Shown one piece after another: positions 35,707 through 49,171 of a DNA stretch of 64,000 nt (positions are counted from its first letter, which is position 1; every line of letters begins with the position of its first letter). The notes beneath the pieces were generated by a model. That model was not told the DNA's origin, did not search any database, and saw only the letters and a list, made by a program, of their open reading frames with translations. This stretch comes from Callipepla californica brunnescens (Eukaryota > Chordata > Aves > Galliformes > Odontophoridae): the NCBI GenBank assembly GCA_023055505.1, contig JALIRH010000050.1, positions 2,170,001 to 2,234,000 of the forward strand, read 5' to 3'. The position numbers were made by a program, and so were the translations under genes.

Positions 35707-37887
35707 TAAAGAATAATGTATTTAAGAATGCTTTGTAGTATGGAGTGCAGTTTTGTGTACCCAGAAAAGAAGAATTTCTGCAGTACTGAATGGATGCAAA
35801 CAATAGAAAAGAGATATATTTTAAGCATAGTTAAGACATAAAGACTCCGTGTGGAGAATCTAAGATTTGGTTACAACAAATGTGAAGGGCTGAACTAGTT
35901 TTTCAACACAGGACATAGAAACATAAAAGCCTGGCTATATCTAAGGTGTGATTTGGTACCAGAACTATCTGAGGTGATGCCTTGCATTGTTTGTTTCCCC
36001 ACCACAGCCACACCTTATCCAACTACTAAAGCCACATTGCAAATACATGTTCTTTCTCAGCTGCAATTAGAGAATGCTGTTTATGTCTGATACGTTCATC
36101 CTGAATTCTCAGATTACTTACTAATAGTCATTCCGAGCGAGACTGTCAAGAATATTCTGATAAAGGACTACATAAATGCAAGTTACAGCTTGGTTACAAG
36201 CTGGGTTGAGACTGGAAGACTGATTTCCAATTGCAGGAAATGGACCTTATGAATATTTGCTGCGAGTAAATTCCAAGTGAGCTGGAAACTGAGTTTGGTA
36301 GTGAAAGCAATAGGGAGTACAGTGACTGGGTAGGCAGAGCTCTCAAGCAGCAACAATTTAGATCAAAAGTGAAAGCACTCATGTTCACAGGAATGAAAAA
36401 GGATTTATAAGCCAAAATACAACAATGTAGGCATGCTGCTATCACACTGAAGCAGTGTGATGACATGCCAACACTAATCGAGCCAGTGAGAACTGAAGGA
36501 TCTGTGCCACACTAGAGCAGTATATTCATGCTCTGTAGAGTGACAGAAAAGATACTCTGCATTCTGATGCCAGTTTCCATCACGTTCTTGTTACATTTTC
36601 AAACCAGTACTTCTGTAGTTTCTCGCTTGGGATGACTCTCCTATAAATATTCACACTACTGTTTACTTGGCAATAATTAGTCTACCGATGTCTTGAAAGT
36701 GCAGACTAACATAATGTATATTAATAGTTTCCTATTGCCTCCTCATACTTCACAGTCTCCCTTTACCCTTATGCTTTTCCTGGTCATATTAGAAGAATAA
36801 TAACATCAATTCAACAGGGTATTTTTGCTCCATATTTGTCTATGCTCTTGGCAAAACAGAGATCTGTTTCACGGTTAACAAGGCAAGAGCATGCTAGTGA
36901 TAAAAGGCATTCATAACAGGGCAGCTTAAACAAAGACTTTATTTTATTTTTTTCTGTTTCTCCTCTTCAGTTTAATACTTTTTTATCCCACAAAATGTGG
37001 CAAAGTGTATAATGTGTATTGTGTATTATGTGTTCACAAATTCCTCTGTAGTTGACTATAAAAAGACCACTAATAATAAGAATTATGTTGGCAAAACAAA
37101 CAAACAAACCGAAGCGTGTTCATTCACTTCTAATTTCATTATTTCTCCCTTTTTCTATTTGTTTTAATTTCTCCATTTACTTAACTTGTTTTCAGTAGGA
37201 ATAAATCTAATCTTACTTCAGTATTTTAACCAACATGTAGAAGAAACAGCTATCTAAAAATGTACATTTGATGCTGTAAATATAGGAATCTCAATAGCTT
37301 CCAATAGCTTGGAATATTCTGTCTTCGTGAGATCTGGAGTGACTGTTATCCATGGTCTTTGCAAATATTTACAATGTTTAGCTTCTTTTTCTCAAAGTGT
37401 TAATATATATCTACTTTTTTTTACCCTTGCAAGTGCAGAGTAGAAATTATTTTATGTACTTGTTGATATAATACGCAACAGTTTATTTTTTGCTCACTAC
37501 TTTAGCTTTTCTGAGAATAAATTGGCTCCTCTCCAAAGGACTGCACTTTGGGAATGAAAAGGAATGTACATCATTTAAGCCTCATCTAAGATTTAAAACA
37601 AATGCTTTAAATAGGATTTTAGATGAGTCATAATTACTATACAAGCTTTCTGCACATAAGTGAATGTGATTTACCTGCATATTTTACTCAGAGTGTAATT
37701 ACTTGCCAATCTATAACCGCTCAGTTTTGCTGGATCTATTTTTAGAATTAAATCATTATGTATCCTTCTCTTCCCACCACAGAGAGGACCTGTTCTAGGC
37801 TCTTGGAGGAGATCTCTGAAGTCAGAGAAATTTCCCATAAGACAGAATTTAGAATAACTGAGGTGATTTTATACATAAAATATACTT
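35707..37887. other. AT-rich sequence with one strong short hairpin
   Basis: No gene is recognised. The inverted repeat at 36430-36469 is listed separately. A TGTATAATGTGTATTGTGTATTATGTG-like degenerate repeat lies around 37006-37035. The part at 37530-37710 has mixed composition and could be conserved non-coding DNA. Confidence 0.45.
36430..36469. repeat. Short two-part hairpin
   Basis: Perfect 9-bp arms ATCACACTG and CAGTGTGAT around the 3-nt loop AAG (36441-36461). An outer 6-bp pair, GGCATG (36430-36435) and CATGCC (36464-36469), is separated from it by a 5/2 internal loop. The loop and total length are too small for a typical microRNA precursor. Confidence 0.75.
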
Positions 37888-38040
37888 TGTCCAACTGTCC
37901 ACCTACCACCAGTATTTCCCCTCAGTTTCCCTTGGTACAACATCCAAACTTTTCTTGAACACCTCCAGGGATGGTGACTCCACCAGCTCCCTGCGCAGCC
38001 CATTCCAGCACCTGACCACTCTTTCAGAGAAGATATTTTT
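37888..38040 (-). mobile_element. CR1 LINE 3' fragment (copy E)
   Basis: About 150 bp of CR1 3' region on the minus strand, coding there for the [14 protein letters not shown] C-terminal segment and the start of the 3' UTR. Aligned by eye it is close to 5110-5260 of copy A, so it belongs to the same or a sister subfamily. The extreme 3' tail is missing: similarity ends near 37888 in AT-rich DNA. Confidence 0.9.
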
Positions 38041-40450
38041 AACAAAGAGAGATATTATGAAAGAGTTTATTCAGTGAATATTTTTTGTCAGTAAGGGTAT
38101 CCTTAAAGATCCAACAAGCAATCAATGTTATTAGGACTTAATTTGCTTTGGCCTTTTTCTTATCTGTGCTTGTTGCTATTTATAAGCCTCTGGGGAAGTT
38201 CTCTTACTGTCTTAGAAACTCCAGGAAATAAGAGTGCTAATAATTCCTCACTGCTGATACAGTGAGTTACTGCAGCCTGGCTCAGTTCTCCTATCCTGGA
38301 GTTAGAGTAGGTTGTGTTACACTTCTTCCTAGAACATTCCTAGAACCACTGAATAACTCTGCAAATGTGGGGATGGAGGACAATGCTTTACATTTACCCA
38401 AATGGGAACAGCTTGTTTTGAAACAACCTTTTCATTTAGGATGTGAACATTTTAAATATGTTGCAAATTGATTGTGCAAATACTTCTTTTGACTTCAGTT
38501 ATTTTAATTTTTCATCATTTTAGAAATATACAATTTCCTTTTCACCTTAGACTGTAGCACAAGTTTTCTTAAAATCTGTTTGTCTCCATTAATGTTTTAC
38601 CTTGAAGAAACATCATGCTTGCGATTGTTTTGTAAATGTGTTTAGCTATATGGAAGACACAAAGGTTATAGCTTTCCTTTTCTCCTAATTCAGTGATCAA
38701 ACTCCTTTTTCTTTTGTTCATGGGAATAGGTCTTATTATCAGTATGTGTATCCATTACAATTTATTTAAATAATAGTGTAATCCTTAGCTCTGTCTGACT
38801 ATTAACAAGGTCCCATTTTTTATTCTCCATTACAGCCATATTCATACTGATGCTAATATTATTACACTACTTTATCAATACTGTCAGTAAAATATTTCTC
38901 ACTAATTTGATTTCTTTGAGAGAGTTTTAGAAACACATGCTATTTTTTTCTGAATTTGGCGTAAAATATGAAAACAAATATTCTAGAGGATGCCAGCAAA
39001 CGAAAGTTTATATTAGCTATATTTAAACATTTTAAGAGAAAACTATTGATTGGCTACATATCCAGCTGCATTCTTCTTTTTTATTTCCTCTTATCTCAGT
39101 CTTTAATCTGCCTCATTTTTCTAAATACTGCAAAGTAACTATATCATGAGAAACTGCCACTGAGAAAAATTACCTGAGGGCATTCTGACTTTCTGCTTGA
39201 GCTTTATTTTGTCATTTATTTCTATTAACAATCATTAAGCAATTTAATAATTACAAGCCTCATTAGCATTTTAATGAGACTAGTGGCCATTGCTAAGTGT
39301 AATTAAATTAGTTTTATTGTATGATATTTTGAAGCTGTGATTAAGTCAAGTTTTACTGTGCTTTGAAGAATAAACCTATGGAGATCCCTCTTCAGTCTTG
39401 TTAACTTATGGGGAGTCTGTAAAATAGACATATCCAGGCAAAAGAGGAAAAATATTCCCTGCTGAGGTTAATCATAAAAGATGGAAAATCAAATGCTCCT
39501 GCTGCCATCAGCTCCAAGATTACCAATATATTCTTAGTGATAGTAGTAGGTCTGTTAAATACCATTTGTTGTAAATAGCTCTGTGTAATCTATTTTTAAT
39601 TTTTAGAAATAGCATCTAGATGCTGTGGTGAATTGTTCTTTATAAATCAAGGAGAGAATTGTATAATGCTTACGCAGACAAAACTCCTATTGAGTTAAAA
39701 TGAAATTTCACAACAGTAAGAACAGCAGGGTATATAAAAGCTAAGCATTATTGTTGTTTGTTGTTGTTATTACTATTATAGTTTACAGGAATACATTGGG
39801 TAGTGTTGAAAGGCAGTGAGAAGAAGAAGAAAAAGGTAGTATGACCAGACTCAGTGAATTCAAATGGTCTTTAGTGGAACTTTTTGGTCAGAAAATCCAT
39901 ACACAACAGAAGTTAAGCATTTTTTCTATCTGTTTGCAACCCCTCTCTATGAAGTCTTAAGTAGAGTCACTGTATTAGAACAGGTCAAAAGCTGTATGGT
40001 TGCTTTTCTTTGCCCATTTATCTTCCACTAAATAGTGCTCTTCTTTTGTTAACATTATGATTACACTTGAATGCATTGCACCACTTAGCTGTACTCCAGT
40101 GAGCATAAAATTAATGAATACATGAGTTTGCATTTGATTATTATGGTATGAGATGTTAAGCATATTTATGGCTGCATAACTTTTTCTCCATTTTAAAACC
40201 ATTTTGTCCAAGATTTTTCAAAGTCAAACTATTTGGGATTACATATTCCATCTGATTACAGCATAAAGTGGGAGTAGGGCCCATGAACTGCGTTGTTCAA
40301 AAATAGCATGTATTTCATAAAGACCACTGCCTATCTAACAGGTAATTTCAGAATTTATTAGCAGACTAGAAAAAAAACAGCTGAGGGCCCTCCAATAATT
40401 ACTGTCCTAATTTTGTTTCTCCTTTCATTAGTGCACTAGATAGGTAGTTA

Positions 40451-40505
40451 GATAGATAGATAGATTGATAGATAGATAGATAGATGATGGATGGATGGAT
40501 GGATG

Positions 40506-40558
<53 letters not shown>
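40451..40558. repeat. Compound GATA/GATG microsatellite
   Basis: A tetranucleotide tract of about 108 bp: GATA units with one GATT, then a block of about five GATG/GGAT units, then roughly twelve uninterrupted GATA units. Likely highly polymorphic. Confidence 0.95.
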
Positions 40559-43500
40559 TCTTCTGCAATTTTAAGCTTAAATTTATTTCAAGTTGCAGAT
40601 CTAAAGTGTGATTTTACAATTTCAAGGCTGAGAATGTTGGGTTAAGAAATGGCTAGAATTCCCACATGAATGAGTGTTTTTACATGGCCTCAGTAAGAGT
40701 GATAACATTATTTCTCTTGAGACCAAGACAGCAATTAGGGTTGCACAGACTTGAGAAATCCCAAGGAAAGTTGTCATCAGATCAAATGACTGTAAGCTGT
40801 GGAAAAATGTAGTAAGAAAACGACCAAGAAAAAACTGTTTGATATTTTAATATCAAGTTTTAATATTGGGAATGCATATTTGTTGGCACTTTAACTTACA
40901 TGTACTTTAAAGAAAGTCTACTTAGCATCTGAAAAGCTATTTATGTTGTGAAAGTTCAATGAGTATAGACTGCACAGGACTTCTTGCCAATAAGGCAAAT
41001 GATTGAATAAATCACAGATCAACATTATTAGCAGCTTTGTTAAATGCCGGGAGAAAGCCTCCTGCTTATGTATGGATTCTGGTTGTGCCAAAAAAAAACC
41101 CACAAAAGTGAATAGTTAACCTGTAAGTAGTCTTATGTGTTTGGAGGATTCTACAGTATACCTTTTTAAGCTCAAAGCCTTATTCTTTTCTTATTTCTCT
41201 CTTCCCTGAATCTTGTCATTCTTCTCCGTTTAAGTACTGAAGTGCTTCTGAATTCACCTCACATATTTAGGATAAAACACAGTACTCTATTTTTAGCTCC
41301 ATTGTAACTTTTGATGAACTGCAATTCATCTAAATTAGGGATATTGCAGTAAGTAATTCTTTTATTGTCGCTAGGCTATTCCAGCAGTATTTTTATAACA
41401 AAGTAAAAGTTCATAGTACATAAAACCACTAAGAGTGTTCTCAGTGCCTCTGAGAAGAATTTGAGAGAAGGAAAGACTTTATATTGAGAGGGAAAAAAAA
41501 AAAAAAAAAGATTATTTATTACTGATCTCTGCCATTGGAAGCTTCTTCCCAAAAAGATTATTTCTAGGTCTTTCACTGGTATTTAACAGTGCAGGAACCA
41601 TCTTGACTTCACTTGGGAGACTTCTCTGCAAGCCATCAGTGCTAGTTGCAGAGGGAATTCTTCCTAGTGTAAAGCCTAAATATTTCTTCAAAAATTGTTT
41701 TCTGTTTCTGCGTGTTACAGATAGAAGCAGGTTTAGGAATTCTATTCCCATGGTGGCTGTTTCATTCAAATACATGAAGAGGTAACTGTCTTGTCTCCTG
41801 TTTGTTATTCTTTGCTCTTAGACCTTGTTTTAACTGATACTACTAGGATTACAGAAGTAAGTTTGGAAATACCCTCAAGAGTATAACGAGATAGTTGTGT
41901 TTTCTGATGAATAGCTTCACAGAGAATGTAATTATGCATTTTACAGGATAGCAATTTGTATACCACATAAAGCACATGTTTACTTGTGGGAATTGTGTGG
42001 TTTTGCTGTAATTATTAGAGCCTATTGATTGTCTTCCATTATGTTAATGTTTCCAAATTAAGCAATATGAAGCAATTTTCTGCCATGCTGTATCTCAGAA
42101 GCCTTAGGGATATTATCTACAACTTTTACTGCAAGTCTAGAGGCCTTTGTGAATAGAAGTTATAATTCACTTCATTGTAAGTTTTTTTCCTGATTGTAAT
42201 CAATGAACCTTATTCCTTAGAATATAAATGAAGTGACAAAGGAGGAAATAACCCTTCTGAGGTAGAAGGGTAATGGTAAAAGGCACAATGAGCATTCAAT
42301 TGACTTCTTCAACAGAAATACTTTTGCCCTTTCTTTTGAAGACTGGCTACTTTCAGATAATCATAAGCTGTTTGCAGCCATGACCACTTTAGTAGAGAAG
42401 AATAATTTTAATGATGAGTCATTATTGTAATTGCTTTCGCATTTCTTGCACTAGTTAAGATAGCTTATTTTTGGCCATATAGTACTTTATTGGCTTTTGA
42501 AATACCGTATCGCCTGTTCAATTTGTGGAAAACTATCAAAGAAGAATAACTGAATGTTAGGGGTGGAAGCACCAAAAGATTTCTGGCAATTATTTCCAAG
42601 ATCAGCTTCAGACAAGTTGTCCTGATTTTACTTCTTCTAATCTTACTTCAAAAATGTACGCGTATTCTCTTTTCATTTCTACAAATTTCTTTTAGGCTAA
42701 CTCCCACCACTCACCACTCCTATTCTATAAGTTTGTATTTTATTTTAATTTTTTCTTTACTTAATCCATTCTGAATTCTTGCAGTGCATTTCATACCTAT
42801 GCTTTTATTTCTTTTTGCTTCCTAAATTTGTTCTATTCTATACCGTTCTTGTTTGGTTTTCTTTTTTTGCTTTTTTTCTTTTTTCTTTTTGTTACTCATT
42901 TTATTTTTTCTATTCCATTTTCATATAATTTTCTTATTTCTTTCATGTGATACCACTCCTAAGAAAGATAGAATGTCTGAGGTCACAGAAGCAATTATGT
43001 CTTTTCATTTCCCTATATCTTAAAGTACCGGGAAAAATAACAAAATGGGGATATTCAAATGTGTGTGGATTATATATGTGCCCCTAAACAAATGTGAAAC
43101 AAAAAAGATGTCCTTACCAGATGTCATATCTATGGGTGTTTATTTAAACTCAGTACTTCTATTTATCTATACCTCTTCAATACCTTTAGTCTGAATGTAA
43201 AGATTACATTGCACTTTAATTTTGTGTTATTTCTGTAACACAGGACTAAACAGAGTGATTGAAACTCTGTTGACCTCCTTATAATAGATCTCATCTATGC
43301 CAAGCTGGATGAGTCATTCTGCTGGCTGCTAGAATCCTAACTCTTGAGTACCTAGTCTTCTTATTCGGTCTTTCTCTAGATGAATCAATCTATTTCTGCT
43401 GTGTCTTGCTATAAACTCACTCTTTTAAGCATGTGCATCTCTGCTTAAATGATGAGCAAAAAAGCAATGCTTTTTAAGCTTATCAGAGTCCTTTTTGTTC

Positions 43501-44893
43501 TTTGACAACAGTACCAGGCCAAGTACCTGATAACCCACTTGATGTTGTTGTTGTTAGTTGATGTGTTGTGTCTGAGTCCAGCACTAGATACATAAATTGA
43601 ATGACTCTTCAGACTTGACCTCTTTTTTTAAGAAGCTGATGTTCAGTAGAAAGGCTGCTTACAAACTTTCAGCGTCTTTGAACATAAAAGTTCCTTTCAA
43701 GTTAATAATTAAGCCATTTAATAATGAAGAGGTAGAATGCATTTAATCTAGCTTTTCATACCTTTCTGGGAATGATAAATAGGGTGCCTTGAACAAAGAT
43801 GCTTAATTCAAAAGATGATGAGTGTGAAGTAAAATAGTGCCATCTGGATTAGAGGAGGAATTTGTACAAGAGAATGTTCAGCAAGCATTACTTCAAACAA
43901 CTTACACCAAAGAATAGAGACTATAGTAATAGTTATAAATTATTACTTGTAGTCATATTCTTCCTAGTAGAAGGCAGTGGCAATACTAATTATTTTCTCA
44001 CTATATTTGCTAATATTTCAGTAAAAAATTAAGGAAGGATAAGAAAAAAATTTTGAGAGTGATAATTCTTAGTTTAGATAAAAATAATTCATCTGAGTTT
44101 GAAAAAAAGATATTTTGCAGAAAGCATATATAACTGTCAGAACAGTTTCAATTTGCATATAGGTAGTTACAGAATTAAAAAAGAATTGTTAACATTTTGA
44201 ATAAATGCAAATATAGTATTTAAGGAAATGACTTTTGCGTTACTTCCTTCACTAATTACCTCCGTAGCACCTCCAAATCATACAGTATAATTTCAAATCA
44301 CATTAAAAGGACAAAAATTGGAAAGTACATTTCTAAATTTCAGATATTACTATTATTTACCATGATCACTTTCTTTACAAAAATCATACATTATCTTGAT
44401 GTTTTTCTATTACAGTGATCACTTCACAAATTTTTCACGTTTATCATGTGTTTATACTTTTCAATTTTCTCTTTCTTCAGTCTCTTTTTATAACTTACAA
44501 GTTCTTAAAAGCAAAATTATTTGTACATTAATTTCTGAGGAAAAAAAGTTTACAAGAATGCAAACAAAATAATTTTTGCATGGTAACAGCACAAGTTTCA
44601 AAAAACAGTTCTTCATTTCTCTCTGTTAGCAGGGCCCTCAGTAAGTAGTTTTATTTCAGTTTGGATTCAAATTTGAATGCACTGAGGCTATTAATATGGT
44701 AGACAACTATGCCAACTCTCATTCTCAGGGAATAGCTTAGTGGTAGGTAATATTTGGTCTACAGACTTTTGTTTTAGGCATTGATATTCACTGATGTTTT
44801 CCTGATAGATATATAGTCATATTACTATAGTTGTGATAATCATTAACCATTAAAAATATTAAATATCCCTTTTCTTAACTATATTAATATGAA

Positions 44894-44916
44894 TGTAAAC
44901 AGTTTAACTGTTTACA
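44894..44916. promoter_or_regulatory. 23-nt palindrome with two facing forkhead-like cores
   Basis: Arms TGTAAACAGTT and AACTGTTTACA around a single T. Each arm contains GTAAACA or its complement TGTTTAC, the core recognised by FOX-family transcription factors. The symmetry is exact, but binding is not shown by sequence alone. Confidence 0.35.
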
Positions 44917-46083
44917 CTGAAACAACTGTTTGAGCTGTATTTATTTCCTGTCATACTGGCATTTGAAATTATGTTTCTTTCCATCAAGATTAAAGCTTAA
45001 ATAGATACTGAACCCAGGAAACCTTTAAAAAATATTTTTAATTTCCTTTTGTAACTCACAGTGAGGAAAAAGTAGGAATTCAGTTTCTCTGGAGACTTAA
45101 GGATTTAAAAAAAAAAAAAAAAAAAATGGAAAAGAGAAACAAAATTGGATACAGCTGCATATGTGAGGAGCTGTGGGGAAGCAAAGTCTCAGCATTGTTT
45201 CTTTTCCTTTTTTCTTTTCTTTTTTTCTTTTTTTCCTAACAGTCATAAAATGTAGTTCAAACGTAATAGGCTTCTAACACTAAATTTAGTCTTGGGGAAA
45301 CATTAACAAAGGTCTGGTAGCTCCTTTAGTTTACACAAGTATAGTACATTTACATGAACAACTGTGTATTTTTCTTTGAAGCATTTTGAGTGCATGTGTA
45401 TAGGTATACATAATCAAACCTTCTGTCATACTTAGCTGTCCAGGTTACTAAACAAATATTTTTTTACATCAGGGATCTTCTACTTTGTTTGTAATTTCAG
45501 TAATTGTCTGCAATCACAGCTTTCCTACATCAAGAGTAAAAGGGATTATCTTTTTAGCGTACGCGATGAGGTATGCTGTAACTGTCCCTGTCATTACTGT
45601 AATTCTTTCCTGACAATATATTTTCACTTTGTGTAATGGTAAGCCATGCTTCACATTATTGTTCTCATTTTCTCAGAAAAACATCTGGAGATAGACATAT
45701 AATGGTATTGCTCTGGTAATAATTATGTTAAATAACTGCAGAAATGAGATAGCACATAACTATTTATTATTATAATTCTGGTGCAATTGCACTCCAGTGA
45801 AGATTGGGGCTCTAATCTGCTGTGTAACAACATACTAAGAGAAAAATTTGATGAAAGTAGCAGGAATAGAGGAGCAAAGGAAAGAAAACTGAGAGTGAGA
45901 GCAAGCAGGTGATACCTGTTGGGGCTGATTGAGCTCAGCTGGGAAGACTGTGAGGCTGTAAAAGAGCTTGCTGGTGGAGGCTTAAGGGATACACCTGCCT
46001 GCTTGAAACCACTCTTAAAACTTTTATGAAAAAGTACCTTATATTATGGTGAGTAACTGAAATGAAATACTGGGGATGGCAAT

Positions 46084-46100
46084 GGGGGGGGGGGGGGGGG
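46084..46100. repeat. G17 homopolymer
   Basis: Seventeen consecutive G in otherwise AT-rich DNA. Able to form a G-quadruplex on the plus strand; the length may be affected by sequencing error. Confidence 0.85.
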
Positions 46101-47108
46101 CATCAGAAGCAGGAAAGAAGTTAGAGTTGGATGCTGCTGTTACAATGCTTTATTCCATGTTTTAGTAACTTTTTGCTAATCAGTCCTGGTAGGCTATTAG
46201 GAAGATCTAGGTTATGACAAATGTTAGCTACTCAAGGCAGATATGCTTCTGGCTTAGTGACAGGAGCTTAAGATTGTGTTCCTGTAACTTCAGTTGAGCT
46301 ACACTGTGCAGTATTACTACTTTCTTAATAGAGCTATGAGTGAATGATGTTTCAGGAATTCTTTCCATGCTATGGGGAGTTCTGGGTAGCTCTGAGGTAC
46401 AGAGTTCCCTTCTCACAGTGTGATTTGCTTTCAGCCTTAGCAGTCAAAGGCAACAAGAGGAGTCTTTTTGCAAATAATTGTTTCTTCAGATACTATTCCT
46501 GGTATACACTTTTTTATTCTTCTACTGTGTTACACAGCACCTTGTTACAGTTATTCTTTTTAGCCAAATTCTAATCTAAGCCCTTGTCTCTTCTGCCAGT
46601 GAACTTACTCTCCCATGTTTTTGTCCTTGACCATTTTCTTCTACCACAATTTGTTTTAGCTTCCAACCCTCCTTTTAGTTCTCTCTTTTTTAAATTTTTT
46701 TCTGGTCCTGTTTTCCCACATCTTGTCTCATTCTTTCATCTCATTCTTTTCTCTTTTTGTTTCACTCAAGGGGACTTTGTTAAAGTAAGAACAACAACTA
46801 AGTACTTTGCCTGTTTCTTATTTATTTTTTTTTTCCCCACTTAATTACAAGCAAAACAGTTGTACTTGCTAAAACAAATTACCAAACCATATTTTCTCCT
46901 GTGACTCACTTGTTCCCATATCCTTATGGGCATGAACTGCAGGGATCTGTATAAAAGCTGTAGAATGAAGTGATGCCTTCATCTGGTGAAAGCTGTTTGA
47001 CCAACCAATATTTCTCTGTTGGGAGGGAAATTGAAATATGGAAAAAACATGGGAAGTGTAACTCAGAAAGGAACTGTAAATAGGATTTTTAAAAGGCACC
47101 TTCAGTGA

Positions 47109-47128
47109 GGGGAGGGGGGGGGTTGGGG
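47109..47128. repeat. G-quadruplex motif
   Basis: G4-A-G9-TT-G4 on the plus strand meets the usual four-run G-quadruplex pattern, because the G9 can supply two runs. Confidence 0.75.
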
Positions 47129-49153
47129 AAGTTAGACCAAACAGTGAACAGATATTTAATCTGTGATTTTAGAAGTTGCTAAAAGCAACTGGCAGTCATA
47201 GAAAGCAGGATCACTCCAATTACTCCTTCCGTATATGAAAGCTTGCTTTAGGCTTTTTTTATTTTTTTTTAAATCAACTTTTCAAAGGCATAGGAAATGT
47301 CAGGTGCATGAGAATTGAAAGAGAAATTTCTTTGTATATTCTTTTTTGATGCTCTTAAAAGGTGATCTTGTTTCTTTTCACTCCCGTTTCCTGCTAATTA
47401 TTGTTAACTGTAATGCTGCTTCTTGTAACCCTATTTTAAATGGCATAGTATGGATCTCTGACCTGTAGAGTAGAGTTTCTTTTTTCAAAAGTATTATTTA
47501 TTTAATCATTGGTACTTCAAAGTTTTGGAGTTGTGTTCATTTTTCTTCCTTTTCTACACTGTAATAGTTGCTTACTTTTAGAACATCAAGTCTTTTTCAT
47601 TTACTCTCTGTAAGTTCTTTGTATCTTCTAAGAACTCTTTATTTCCCTCTGATAGAGGAAAAAAAAAATACTGATGGAAATGTGAAACTGTAGGAAAAAT
47701 GAGTCTGATCCCAGGCTATATGTTCTCCATGGTGTGTTCAACTTAAGGAAGAGAGAGAAGAAAGGATGCGTATGGGGGAAGCTGTGTGCTACTATTACAC
47801 TTTTTATTGGTGTAGTGAAGCTTGGGATACTAATGTGCCAGGTGTGTGTTTTTTATTTTTTTTTCTTTGTTTTTTTTTAAAGTAACAACAAAAACACAGC
47901 ACCCAACCAAAATATCCCAACCCGAGGCACGGTAAAGGTATATTGACACCACTTACTAGAAGGTGGTGTAGATATCTGAGTCCTTGACTAATCTTAGTGA
48001 TTTTGTGCAATATAATGCAGTACGATTATATTACATAATGATAGTCTGTCTGTCTTGCTAGTGTACTGAGTTTGCAGTAATATAAGCCTTGTCTCCGAAG
48101 TGTAGGTTTTCTTAGGTCAGATTTGTGTTGAGATTTCTATGTTAGTATAACTTTGGAGACAGTCACCTTCAGAAGCTACATTTCTCTGTATGCTCTGTGT
48201 TGTACAAATCATGTGCTTACAGTCCAGGCCCTTCTCTAGATAATTGGCTTTAAAAGTTATCTTTTTGGTTTCCTTGTTTCTGTTGCTTTATCTTTAGTTG
48301 ATTCTCTACATCTATGCATGCTTTTCTGAAAATATTTGACACATCTTTCCCCAGTCCCTCTATTTTCTTTTTGTTCCTATGTTTGGCCTTTTGTGAGTTA
48401 AGTATGAATGAATGAGGTACTCTGTCCGTTCCATTACCTTACTCAAAATAGAGATTAGTTCTTTTCAGAACTGTGATCTTAAGTTCAGCTTCTTAGGTCT
48501 GTAGCACAAGATATTAGCTATTCTACTAGAAGAATTTCATTTTTTACAAGTTCTGTTTGCCTTTCTCCTTTTTCCAAACAAAGGGAGTGCTTCTTTAGAT
48601 CTACTCATTTAGTTCTGAAGTAAAATATGGATGAGGCATGAAGGTCTGCAGAATATTTTTTTTCTTTTCAGTGTTCTATTACCTTTGCTTACAAAACTGT
48701 GATAAATCGCTTGTGTATTGTAAAACTGTTTCTTTGTGAGTCTATTAAAACTGGTTTCTGTAAGACTTTTATTCTTTCTTGTGCTTTTTTTCTCTTTTCT
48801 TTGGATTTTGTTCATCCTCAAGATGTTATTTTTTTTTTGGTCTGCCTTTGTTCTTAAGTATGTTCACACAGTTGTGATGAAGTGGTTCTCCTAAGTCTGT
48901 TAATTAACTCAGAAGCTTAAGTGATTTTATAAACTATTGATCACTAACTTTGAATTGCTTTGTACGTGTTTATTCTGCATGATTTCATACATTTTTATAC
49001 CCACCTCTTCAAGAAATGATAATAATCTTGATGTTTATTGACCATCAGCTCAGTCATATACCTCCTGTAAGCTCCTGCTAGCAGTCAGCATAAGGAACAG
49101 AGTTCATTGTTCTGTGGTTAGCTGATGTTTTCTCTTTAAAAATAATACTAGTT

Positions 49154-49171
49154 GGGAGGGGGGGGGGGGGG
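49154..49171. repeat. GGG-A-G14 tract
   Basis: A third long G-run within 3.1 kb, again on the plus strand. It borders the mixed-composition block at 49180-49450. Confidence 0.85.

Noticed and set aside
41512..41775. 87-codon minus-strand open frame ending beside an A17 run
   Set aside because: Considered as a retrocopy, but the homopolymer reads as T on the coding strand, so it is not a poly(A) tail. No recognised protein.
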